The notes under the pieces: model-generated
Told to the model about the DNA's origin: nothing
The model's input: only the letters and a program-made list of their open reading frames with translations
The model's database searches: none
Assembly: GCA_037013495.1 (NCBI GenBank)
Contig: CM072802.1
Location: 49,713,275 to 49,777,274 of the forward strand
From: Hippophae tibetana
Lineage: Eukaryota > Streptophyta > Magnoliopsida > Rosales > Elaeagnaceae
Length of the DNA: 64,000 nucleotides
Direction of reading: 5' to 3'
Shown here: positions 34,726 through 44,538 of the stretch, piece after piece
Numbering within the stretch: the stretch's first letter is position 1
How the letters are laid out: every line of letters begins with the position of its first letter
Translations under genes and position numbers: made by a program

Positions 34726-35083
34726 TGTTAAATTTGGGCCTAACTCCATCTCAAAACCCAGGTTATAAGATGGAGGACTGCCCTTGTTTATATGCGCAGC
34801 GTGGGCGCGATCCCTAGTCGATGTGAGACTTTAACACTCCCCCTCACATCGGCAAGGGTCTGTCCCCTTGAGACCAACGGGGATGTTGAGCTTATGGAAC
34901 CCAAGTGGCGAAATGCATCACTCACCAGTGGCGAAACAACTGTACCGACCGGGTAACCTTGCTTTGATACCATGTCAAATTTGGGCCTAACTCCATCTCA
35001 AAACCCAGGTTATAAGATGGAGGACTGCCCTTATTTATATGCGCAGCGTGGGCGCGATCCCTAATCGATGTGGGACTTTAACA
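34726..35083 (-). mobile_element. E8: TRIM element, 358 bp, TSD TATGT
   Basis: Two 111-bp terminal repeats (34726-34836 and 34973-35083) start TGTYAAATTTGGGCC and end ACTTTAACA. The 5-bp duplication TATGT is exact at 34721-34725 and 35084-35088. The 136-bp internal part holds a primer site for tRNA-iMet on the minus strand (TGGTATCAAAGC, 34961-34972) and a polypurine tract (GATGTGAGGGGGAG, 34837-34850). There is no coding capacity. TRIMs are short non-autonomous LTR elements mobilised by others' enzymes. The terminal repeats differ at only a few positions, so the insertion is fairly young. Confidence 0.95.
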
Positions 35084-35469
35084 TATGTAAATTACTATTT
35101 CTGCTTAAAGCTTTCCTATCTTAGGTGTTTGCTTCTTAGTTTTCATTTTATAAATCTTCTAATGTTGTTCTTCAAAAAGTTTAATTTTATCTTTTATCAT
35201 CTCAAAATTTTTATGCATGCAGTTCTAAAATTGTTTTCTTCCTCAATGTTTACACTCGCATGCAAGTTTGCAGTTTGTTATTTTTTTATTTTCAAAAATA
35301 TTACCCAAATTAATGTCTCCTTTTTAGATCATTCTCCTCTTCAATTTTTAATATTATTTCTTAAAATTCCTCAAAAATAAAGTGTAATCTTCTAATTGTG
35401 GCTGATAATTTTTATTTTATGTTAGTAGACTCAACAATGGATATTTCAGAAGGCTTCGAAGAGTAACGT

Positions 35470-36714
35470 TGATGCTTATTTTCGTAAGTGTACAAATCGT
35501 TCAAGTAATAAAGTGTACAAAAAGTACGGATATCGAACCCACAAGGAATGGCGCTACTAAGTACCGAAATTGACTAACCCTAATTTTATTTGAAAACCAA
35601 ATTGTTGAAATTGTTTTAAAAGCAAATTAACTTAAAACTAAATGCAAATAACAAAATTTAATTTTGTTCACAAATGATTAAAAACGCTAAGGCATTTGAT
35701 TTCGCTAAATCAATTCAATCCGATTTCAAATCATGTTATATGATAATCAAAGCTAAAAGTGATGGTTGAAAAACCCAAACTTATCTAATACTCTCTCTCA
35801 AGTTATATTAAAATTACTTATCTATGAAAACCAACTATATTTCTATGAAGATTTAATCACAAATAAGCACATTACGATTTATGGAATTTCTAGAATAACC
35901 ACATACATCATGCATTAGGTGTCAAACTCGCATTCAACATACGGTATTTATCACAAGAAGCATTCATTACACATCTCCTCTCAGTCTCAATATAATGCAA
36001 CAAATCATCTAAATCTTGATCAGTGATTTAAAAGCATTAAGCATGGAAATAAATACTCAACTTGAAAACAATGAATTCATATAACAATAACAAAAGAAAT
36101 CAGATTTCCTTGATTTAACTACATCATAGCCTTAGCAATAATGAATTAGTTCATAACGGAAATAAGAACAAACATATTCTCAATTGAATCCATGAACAAA
36201 CAATCTGAATAAAATGCAGAAAATAAAAGCTAAGGAGAAGAGATGAAAAATTCTTGAAGATGAAGACTTGGTAGCAACAATGGTGATGATCCTTCAAGCT
36301 TCTCCAACCTTTCTCTCCAAAATTTCCTTTTCTCTTACCAAAATTTTGTGCTCTCGGGAAGAATTTCGCCATGCTTTCTGTAGGAGTTTCGCCGGCGGCG
36401 AGATTCACTTGGCCAAAATCCGTGTAGAATTTCGCCGTGCTCTGAATAAGATTTTTTGCCGGCGGCGAGAATATTCTCCCCGGCGGCGGGATTTCTAACT
36501 TTTGAAACCTTGTTTTCTTTTTAATTTCATTCAATCCCGATGATTGTACTTTGTCCCTAACTTCTCCAAAATCATGATTTTACCTGAAATTGCACTATAA
36601 ACACGAAATACCCGTGAAATGACATTTGTGGATTAAATAATCAAATAAACACAATTTTCACACAAATATCAACATTTAAATCACAACAAAAATGCAATAA
36701 TTTAGCTCTTATCA
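35470..36714 (-). repeat. E9 3' LTR (left), promoter part deleted
   Basis: In plus coordinates it runs TGATGCTTATTTTCG to CTCTTATCA. It aligns with the right LTR, but about 265 bp (equivalent to 42032-42300) are missing after CTCTT near 36336. The missing part holds the TATA-like TCTATATATAGA of the right LTR and several copies of the CGCCGGCGGCGA motif. Confidence 0.92.
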
Positions 36715-38426
36715 ACAACCCCCAACCAGCTTGTTGTTAGTCTCTAGCAAGAAAAGTGATCTATGAATAATTTCAAAGGAGACATTAAAAGAAAAATTCA
36801 AAGGAAATTTATTCTATTTACAACATTACATTAAGCGTATGCAATAAGCCTTTAAACCCCTAGGCGGCCCTAGTAGGACGAGTTGTAGTCTCGTGAGGGC
36901 TTCCAGTGATGATACCCACAAACATCTTACCTATAACTATCCTAACTTAAAACAATAAAATCACATAACAAATAATTTGCACAAATGTCTCAAAAATTGT
37001 AAATAACACCCAACATATAGAATAATTAAATGTCACCTAAGCTTTAAGAAATCTCAAATGCCAATTTCACTTTTGTTATTGACTCTTTAAACATCCATCA
37101 AACCACAAACCAATAGCCATAATTTCCGGATAATATTATGCAGAACATCCACAAACAAAAAGGTCAAACTCCATAGGCTCATTCTTCAAAAATCTCTCCG
37201 CTAATGAAGGAAAAATACACCACTTCGGAACAATAGGACTTTATGAGGCTTGTAATGTTAGGCTTAGGTATTTGGTTAAGAAAGAACGGGAAGTGTCAAA
37301 ATACAAATAATAGCACTTATTAGATTAAACACAACCAATTAAGTAAAAGAGTAACACCATTTAACCCAAATTGTTTCTTCCGATCATAACCCTTTTTTCC
37401 AAAGATAAACCAATTTCTTCCTCAATTTTTTTTCACCTCAGTATATCAATCACTAACACTCTTTTATTTACTAGAGTGTGAAGGCCTTTTTTCTCTTTTT
37501 TTCTCTTTTTTTCTTTTTTTTTTCTAAATTATATATATATATATATATTGGCTAAACAAAGGTTAGGTTATAGAAGGCAAACAAAAAAAGAAAGAAAAAT
37601 AAGCCTACCAATATATTTAAATAGGTTCAAAGAGGTAACTAGTGATATAAAGATAACAAGGTAGGCTTAAAATGGCACAATCGATCCAAAAATGGCCTAC
37701 ATCATATCCTAAACAGTGCAATTCCAAATTATTTCACCTCAAGAGGTTTTCAAATGAGTTCTAGAGTTTGTTGAGATCACAAAAATGTCCATGAAAAATT
37801 CGCACATAAGGCTTCTCTAAGCATTTAGACTAATCAACCAAATCATACCACATACCAAAAGAGTTGCCAACTTGGTAAAATCAACATTTGATATTATCTT
37901 TAAACCGAAGCAAAATTTAATGTCTTCTAAAAGCTTCTTGTTATCACAATCACATTATTATCATCAACGTGCAAATTAAAACAAGTAAAATTGCAATTGA
38001 GAGAAAAATAAACTAAACATAAACATAAACATAAATAAATAAAAATAAGATAATAAAGAAATAAAAGAAATTAAATCAAGATGCAGAAAAATAAATGGAA
38101 AATCAAAATTAAATACAAATAAACACACAAACAAAACTACTAAAAAAATGAAGGGAAGAAAAGATTTACCATTTACCGCACCCCCAACCAAAACCTTACA
38201 TTGTCCTCAATGTAAGAAAGAAAAACTGCAAATGGCTTCTTCTTCTTTTTTTTTTCCTGCAAGACAATAAAATAAGCAAATTTAATTAAAAATAAAATTA
38301 TCATAAAATGAAGTGCAGAATTTAAAATTTCTAAAATAAAATGAGATAAAAGATGAGAAAACAAATCTGATGGGTTGCCTCCCATTAAGCGCTTTAAGTT
38401 ATAGTCATTAGCTAGACTTTCTATCA
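36715..38426. other. E9 3' noncoding region
   Basis: This lies between the integrase tail and the 3' LTR, where some Athila elements carry an envelope-like frame. I see no such frame: there are only short A/T-rich open stretches and a (TA)n tract near 37530. It begins after the 'AGCGCTTAATGGGAGGCAAC' block common next to the polyprotein end in this lineage. Confidence 0.65.
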
Positions 38427-39569
38427 TTCTTTCTGCTTGCTGAATTCTCCGTCAAAATATGGCTTCAACCGTTGTCCATTTACCTTGAAAGTTCGCTTTG
38501 TTTCATGACTGATCTCAACTGCTCTATAAGGAAACACCTTGGTTACTAGAAAAGGTCCTGACCAATGAGATTTTAGCTTTCCCGGAAAAAGTCAGAGACG
38601 AGAATTATAAAGCAGCACTTTCTGTCCCACCTCAAAGTTTCGCCTCAAAATGTGCTTATCATGCCAAACCTTCATCTTATCCTTGTATATTCGGGCATTC
38701 TCATAAGCATCATTCCTCATTTCATCCATCTCATTTGTTGTAGATTTCACAAGGCAAGCTTCTAGTGGTAGCAATGAAGTTCTCTCCTCAAAAGTTTCCG
38801 AGATTAACTTGTCAAGAGTGTTAATTTGAAAACAAGAATGTACCTCACTTGGAAATCGCATTGCTTCAAAAACATCAAAAGTCACTTGTTCATCTTGCAC
38901 CCATAGAATGAGCTTTCCTTGCTGAACATCAATCAATGTTCTTCCAGTTGCAAGGAACGGTCTCCCCAATATCAATGGTACCTCTCTATCTTCCTCCATG
39001 TCAAGCACCACGAAATCTACAGGGAAAATAAATTTATCAACTTTAATTAAAACATCCTCAATTACCCCTCGAGGATATTTCACCGATCGATCCACTAATT
39101 GTAGAGAGATTGAAGTGGGCTTCACTTCTCCCAGGCCTAGTTTCCTGAAAATAGAAAGTGGCATCAAACTAATGCTTGCTCCTAAATCACATAGGACTTT
39201 ATCAAAATTGCAACTTCCTATAGTACAAGGTATAATAAAACTCCCTGGGTCTTTCAATTTCTGTGGAAGTTTTCTTTGAAGAACTGCACTGCACTCCTTA
39301 TTTAGCATGATAGTTTCATAATCTCCCAGCTTCCTCTTCTTTGATAGAATTTCCTTCATGAATTTTGCATACTTGGGCATTTGTTCCAACATCTCTACAA
39401 ATGGAATGTTAATATGCAATTTCTTAAAAATATCCAAAAATTTATCAAATTGATTATCAAGCTTTTTCTTATTCAATCTTTGAGGATATGGGATAGGAGG
39501 CTCATATTTCGCATATGGGGAAGGTTGAATATCTTGGGATCTTGATGACTTTTCTTTAGATTCTTCCAT
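38427..39569 (-). pseudogene. E9 aspartic protease fused in frame to the integrase C-terminus
   Basis: A 325-codon open frame (39569-38592) carries the gypsy protease with '[12 protein letters not shown]' (active site DLG) and the '[19 protein letters not shown]' flap/ILG block. Without a stop it then passes into the integrase C-terminal segment '[36 protein letters not shown]'. After a TGA (about 38590) the same frame goes on with 'LFPGKLKSHWSGPF' and 'KVNGQRLKPYF'. RT, RNase H and the integrase catalytic core are missing between the two parts. The junction lies near 38800, about '[15 protein letters not shown]'. Such an exact in-frame join suggests selection for, or chance origin of, a compact protein. 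Confidence 0.9.
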
Positions 39570-39587
39570 CTTTTTCTCCGATTTCCT

Positions 39588-40142
39588 CTACCATTCAAGT
39601 TCTTTACCACTTCTCAATGTGATAGCCTTTACATGCTCTTTGGGATTTATTGTGACTTTAGGTAGCGATCCTTGAGACCTTTCTGCAATCTGCTTTGAAA
39701 GCTGCCCCAGTTGGTTTTGGATGTCCCTGTTGATTGCCTCTTGATTTCTGAAATTTTCTCTTGTCTCCTCAATGAACTTTCCCAAAATTTCTTCCAAATC
39801 TGTTTGTTTTTTCTCTTGGGGTTGGTAGGAAGATGATGACGGTTTGAATCCCCCTTGGTTATTTCCCCATGACAAATTTGGATGATTCCTCCAACCTGGA
39901 TTATAGGTGTTCGAATATGGGTTATGTTGAGGTTTTTGGAAATTTGAAACATAATTTGCTTGCTCAGCATTTGGTGAAGCAAATGGATTTCCAACTTGGC
40001 ACTCGATACTACCATGATTTCCACCACATAAATCACATTGTGCAGTTGGTTTGGATTCGAATTTGGAGGACAAAGAATCCATCTTTTTTGAAAGAATAGC
40101 AACTTGAGCCGACAAAGCATTCACTGAATCAATTTGATGCAC
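39588..40142 (-). pseudogene. E9 gag C-terminal part with zinc knuckle
   Basis: A 184-codon frame starts 'MHQIDSVNALSAQVAILSKKMD' (coiled-coil-like heptads). It contains the zinc knuckle 'CDLCGGNHGSIEC' (CX2CX4HX4C). A Gln/Asn/Pro-rich segment follows, then 'FRNQEAINRDIQNQLGQLSKQIAERSQGSLP' and the 'NPKEHVKAITLRSGKEL' block that precedes protease in this lineage. One stop separates it from the gag core and another from protease. Confidence 0.85.
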
Positions 40143-40181
40143 TGCTGCTAGTCTTTTTGCAATTACCCGCTCTAAATGCCA

Positions 40182-40955
40182 CTAATTGTTGTTTTCTGCC
40201 ATAATCTCTAACAACTCATCAGCATCCTCCGGTGTTTTTCCCATTAAAGACCCTCCAGCTGCAGCATCAATCATTGCACGATAGTTTGAAACCAACCCAT
40301 TATAATATGTAGAGACTTGCAGCCAAATTGGTATACCATGATGTGGGAACTTCCTCAACATTTCTTTAAATCTTTCCCAAGCTTCATACAATGATTCTTG
40401 GTCATACTGTGTAAAAGATGTGATTTCATTCCTCAATTTTTCCGTCTTAGCAGGAGGAAAGAACTTGGATAAGAATTTCTGAACCAATTCATTCCATGTT
40501 GTAATTGATCCCGGTGGTAATGAGTTTAGCCACTCCTTGGCTTTATCCCGAAGTAAAAAAGGAAAAACCCTCAATCTTATAGCATCTTCAGACACACCAT
40601 TTATCTTGTAAAGATCACACACCTCCAAAAAGTAAGCAATATGTGCATTTGGATCATCCTTTGACATTCCCCCAAACTGATTTGATTGAACCATTTGGAT
40701 AAAGGATGGTTTTATCTCAAAGTTATTGGCTTGAATAGTTGGCCTCCTTATACCTGATGTAGTCCCAGTAACATTAGGCGCAGCATAATCCCTAGAAGCT
40801 TTACGATTTCCACCTCCCTCAACAAATGGTGGATCCATGGCTGATTGTCTATTAGGAGCTGAAGTTGAACATCTTCTCTCTCGGTTTAGACGCCTATATG
40901 TTCTATCAATCTCCGGATCAAATGGTAGAAGGTTAAGGCTTCTTGTACGTCTCAT
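40182..40955 (-). CDS. E9 gag core, long open frame
   Basis: The 257-codon frame starts 'MRRTRSLNLLPFDPEIDRTYRR'. It includes the retrotransposon gag domain typical of Athila/Tat elements: 'FEIKPSFIQMVQSNQFGG', 'AIRLRVFPFLLRDKAKEWLNSLP', 'FLSKFFPPAKTEKLRNEITSFTQ' and 'GNPEDADELLEIMAENN'-like end blocks. It is the best preserved coding region of E9. A TAG at 40182 ends it just before the region of 40142-39588, which in active relatives is one protein with it. Confidence 0.85.
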   Translation of the reverse strand: MRRTRSLNLLPFDPEIDRTYRRLNRERRCSTSAPNRQSAMDPPFVEGGGNRKASRDYAAPNVTGTTSGIRRPTIQANNFEIKPSFIQMVQSNQFGGMSKDDPNAHIAYFLEVCDLYKINGVSEDAIRLRVFPFLLRDKAKEWLNSLPPGSITTWNELVQKFLSKFFPPAKTEKLRNEITSFTQYDQESLYEAWERFKEMLRKFPHHGIPIWLQVSTYYNGLVSNYRAMIDAAAGGSLMGKTPEDADELLEIMAENNN

Positions 40956-41149
40956 ACAAAAATCCTACAACCAGAAAATCAACTAACACAAAAACGACAC
41001 AAAGTTACTTTTTTTTTTCTTTTTTATGATTAATAAAATAAAACAGTAAAATAAAAAAAATTAAAAATGAAAGAAAGATAAAGCAAATTAACTTCAAATT
41101 AAAACTAAGAGTAGGTAGTATCGATATTAATAAAATCAAACCATTCCCA

Positions 41150-41162
41150 GGCAACGGCGCCA
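41150..41162 (-). other. E9 primer-binding site (tRNA-Asp)
   Basis: TGGCGCCGTTGCC on the minus strand matches the 3' end of plant tRNA-Asp(GUC). It lies six bases inside the right LTR. Confidence 0.9.
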
Positions 41163-41168
41163 AAAACT

Positions 41169-42678
41169 TGATGCTTATTTTCGCAAGTGTACGAATCATT
41201 CAAGTAATAGAGTGTACAAAAAGTACGGATATCGAACCCACAAGGAATGGTGCTACTAAGTACCGAAATTGACTAACCCTAATTTTATTTGAAAACCGAA
41301 TTGTTGAAATTGTTTTAAAAGCAAATTAACTTAAAACTAAATTCAAATAAAAAAATTTAATTTTGTTCACAAATGATTAAAAACGCTAAGGCATTTGATT
41401 TCACTAAATCAATTCAATCCGATTTCAAGTTATGTTATATGAGAATCAAAGCTAAAAGTGATGGTTGAAAAACCCAAACTTATCTAATACTCTCTCTCAA
41501 GTTATATTAAAATTACTTATCTATGAAAACCAACTATATTTCTATGAAGATTTAATCACAAATAAGCACATTACGATTTATGGAATTTCTAGAATACCAC
41601 AAACATCATGCATTAGGTGTCAAACTCGCATTCAACATACGGTATTTATCACAAGAAGCATTCATTATACATCTCCTCTCGGTCTCAATATAATGCAACA
41701 AATCATCTAAATCTTGATGAGAGATTTAAAAGCATTAAGCATGGAAATAAATACTCAACTTGAAAACAATGAATTCATATAACAATAACAAAAGAAATCA
41801 GACTTCCTTGATTTAACTACATCATAGCCTTAGCAAAAACGAATTAGTTCATAACGGAAATAAGAACAAACATATTCTCAATTGAATCCATGAACAAACA
41901 ATCTGAATAAAATGCAGAAAATAAAAGATAAGGAGAAGAGATGAAAAACTCTTGAAGATGAAGACTTGGTAGCAACAATGGTGATGATCCTTCAAGCTTC
42001 TCCAACCTTTCTCTCCAAAATTTCCTTTTCTCTTCCAAAAATAACTTAGATCTGCTCTCTCTGCCGTCCCCTTCTGTCTCCATCATATTCTATATATAGA
42101 TCTAGGGTTTGGGGGGGAAATTTTGGAACAAAACAACACAAAAATGTGTTTTCGGACGAAACTCACCGGCGGCGACATTATTCTCGCCGCGGCGAGCTTT
42201 CTGGAAAATAATTTTTTGTTTTTTTTTTTCTGATTTTGGCCGGCAGCCAAATTAATGTGGTCGGCGGCGAGAATACTTTGGCCGGCGGCGAGATGAGTTT
42301 ACCAAAATTTTGTGCTCTCGGGAAGAATTTCGCCATGCTTTCTGTAGGAGTTTCGCCGGCAGCGAGATTCACTTGGCCAAAATCCGTGTAGAATTTCGCC
42401 GTGCTCTGAATAAGATTTTTCGCCTGCGGCGAGAATATTCTCGCCGGCGGCGGGATTTCTAACTTTTGAAACCTTGTTTTCTTTTTAATTTCATTCAATC
42501 CCGATGATTGTACTTTGTCCCTAACTTCTCCAAAATCATGATTTTACCTGAAATTGCACTATAAACACGAAATACCCGTGAAATGACATTTGTGGATTAA
42601 ATAATCAAATAAACACAATTTTCACACAAATATCAACATTTAAATCACAACAAAAATGCAATAATTTAGCTCTTATCA
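41169..42678 (-). repeat. E9 5' LTR (right), full length
   Basis: The 1510-bp LTR runs in plus coordinates from TGATGCTTATTTTCGC to CTCTTATCA. It has a TATA-like TCTATATATAGA near 42090. Between 42160 and 42460 at least seven variants of CGCCGGCGGCGA occur, very GC-rich against the AT-rich rest. Confidence 0.93.
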
Positions 42679-43374
42679 ATCGCCAAGCAACCAACTCAAC
42701 TTATTTGGCTCTAATCTCACAAACTCAATGTCCCTGTACCTATTACATGGGAAGATGCTTTGCATGCCACATCTCTCACTCTTCTTGCCAAAGTGTTAGC
42801 CACTAGAGAATGGAAATTGATAAGAATTCTAACGTTTTCAATGGCTACTTCAATATTAAAAATGGTAACACTCTTAATTGGATTCAATTTAGATTTAAGC
42901 TTAAGTATTTTATATTTTTGTTTTAAATGTGCATCTTTCTTGCATAAAGAACTTATGTGCACTAATGTTCTCGGGGAATTTCTGTTTGATGGAAATATGT
43001 CCTATAATCTCCGTTATTTAAAAATTGAGATCATAAACATATCTTATAGTTTCGGTTATTTAAAAACCGAGGTCATATATATACCCTATCAATTTTCTCT
43101 ATTTTATACTAAATATCAAATTTTTCTATCAATTCTTTTTCTTTTTCTCTCTTTTTTTTTTTATCTTTTTCCCCTCTTTTTTTTCTTCCTTTTTTCCTCT
43201 TTTTTTTTCATTCCTAAGTAGGCATCTTCTTTTCTCCGCTCAACACTTAGTTTACAAAGTAGTGGCATCAAGGAAGACCATCTTCTTCTTTTTTTCACTC
43301 CTAATAGTTTGCCCCGAGCTTCATTTTCTACGGTAACAGAACACAAAGAACAAAAAATTCTTGGAGAATACCAT
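42679..43374. other. Intergenic; CACTA-like subterminal repeats and a pyrimidine tract
   Basis: At 42990-43095 two 'TCGGTTATTTAAAAACCGAGGTCATA'-type palindromic units occur, like those near the CACTA end at 52060-52244. A long CT-rich tract follows (43125-43210). No gene is seen. The open frame 42760-43221 reads through both and shows no domain. Confidence 0.5.
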
Positions 43375-43379
43375 GTCTT

Positions 43380-43871
43380 TGTTGGAGATTGCTATAAAGC
43401 TCCTTAATTGAAGGAGCAAATTAAGGAGAAAAACATGGAGCAAAACAAGAAGTAAAACATGAAGCAAAACATGTAGCAAAACATGGAGCAAAACAAGAAG
43501 CTTAATTCAAGGAGCAATTCAAGGAACCATTAATTTAAGGAATAATTCAAGGAGTGAATTTTCCTATAAATAGATGTGTAATTGTAATGAATTAATCATC
43601 CAAAGTGTTCATTCTAATTGAGAGAAAAGCTTAGAAAGAAAGGCTTTTGTGAGAGAAAATTGAGAGCAATTTTCTTGGGTGTAATTGGGTTATGAGTTGT
43701 GAGTGTTGTAAACACCTTGTGTAATTTCTCCTCTTTCAGTAAAAAGATTTGCAGCAGTTCCGGAGACGTAAGCAAAATTGGTCGAACTCTGTTATCAAAT
43801 TTTTGTGTTATTTTTCTATTCTTACTTTCTCATAAGTCTGACTTATCGGGAATTTGTGTAATTTCCCAACA
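43380..43871 (+). repeat. E10 5' LTR
   Basis: It runs from TGTTGGAGATTGC to CCCAACA. The U3 part has seven or so copies of a 12-bp unit AAAACATGGAGC (43432-43500). The TATA box CCTATAAATAGATG is at about 43563. Confidence 0.95.
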
Positions 43872-43873
43872 AC

Positions 43874-43885
43874 TGGTATCAGAGC
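43874..43885 (+). other. E10 primer-binding site (tRNA-iMet)
   Basis: TGGTATCAGAGC, two bases after the LTR end, is a perfect match to the usual copia site. Confidence 0.92.
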
Positions 43886-44005
43886 TATTGGTGGTGATTT
43901 CTATCAATAGTGAAATTTTGTCGACGATATTTTTTCGTTGACGGAGGTGTTCTAATACATGGTGGTTTGTAGAAATAGTCAGAAACGATCAGGAGTCAAA
44001 TTTGA

Positions 44006-44538
44006 ATGGGAGTAATGGCCACATATGAAATAAGGGTGAAACTCGAGAAATTTGATGGCACAAATTTTGGGTTTTGGAAAATGCAGATAAAGGTTTATCT
44101 GTATCAAAGAAATCTATATCAACCTCTCTCAGGGAAGAAGCCAGAGGCTATGAAGGAAGAATATTGGAATCTTCTAGACAGACAAGCCCAGGAAGTTATT
44201 CGATTGATGTTATCCCATAATGTTGCTTTCAACATAGCACAGGAAAAGACCACAGCGGGTCTTATGGCAGCTCTCTCCTATATGTATGAGAAGCCATCAG
44301 CCCAAACAAAGTGCACTTGATGAGGCGTTTGTTCAATTTTTGGATGACGAAAGGCGCATCAGTAGCTCAACATCTCAATGAACTCAACACAGTCATAACC
44401 CAGTTGAGTTCAGTGGAAATTGAATTCGATGAAGAAGTACGAGCATTGATACTTTTGTCTTCTTTACTAGAAAGTTGGAATGCTACTGCCACGATTATGA
44501 GTAGCTCATCAGGAAGCAATAAGTTGAAATTTGACGAT
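44006..44538 (+). pseudogene. E10 gag, N-terminal part (frameshifted, cut by E11)
   Basis: Start ATG at 44006 or 44015 ('MATYEIRVKLEKFDGTNFGFWKMQIK'). The UBN2-type core reads on to 44320, where a one-base change shifts the frame; it continues in 44311-44538 ('HLMRRLFNFWMTKGASVAQHLNELNTVI', 'ILLSSLLESWNATATIM'). It ends 'NKLKFDD' at the insertion site of E11. Confidence 0.85.

Larger units (their letters stand above)
35470..42678 (-). mobile_element. E9: Ty3/gypsy, Athila/Tat-type, deletion derivative
   Basis: The LTRs (35470-36714 and 41169-42678) flank minus-strand gag, protease and an integrase C-terminus. The primer site TGGCGCCGTTGCC (minus, 41150-41162) matches tRNA-Asp, as used by Athila/Tat elements. 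A polypurine tract TTGGGGGTTG adjoins the left LTR. RT, RNase H and the integrase core are absent, so the element is non-autonomous. The flanking 5-mers (AACGT left, ATCGC right) are not identical, so the TSD is mutated or the ends have been altered. The 3' region between the integrase tail and LTR (36715-38426) is noncoding. Confidence 0.93.

Noticed and set aside
34517-34768. Small Ser/Leu/Phe-rich protein
   Set aside because: It overlaps the TRIM start and has low-complexity composition with no signal beyond T-richness.
34726-35083. Cassandra-type TRIM with 5S rRNA
   Set aside because: The terminal repeats are only 111 bp and I see no 5S promoter boxes.
36268-36498. Plus-strand frame in the E9 left LTR
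   Set aside because: It lies wholly inside an LTR, spans the GC motifs and is opposite to the element's coding strand.
42960-42990. Left terminus of the CACTA element at the CACTA near 42959
   Set aside because: Only five bases agree with the terminal sequence at 52231-52244, so I do not place the terminus here.
42760-43221. 153-codon frame before E10
   Set aside because: It reads through CACTA-like repeats and a pyrimidine tract that give a Phe/Leu/Ser-rich tail. No family resemblance.
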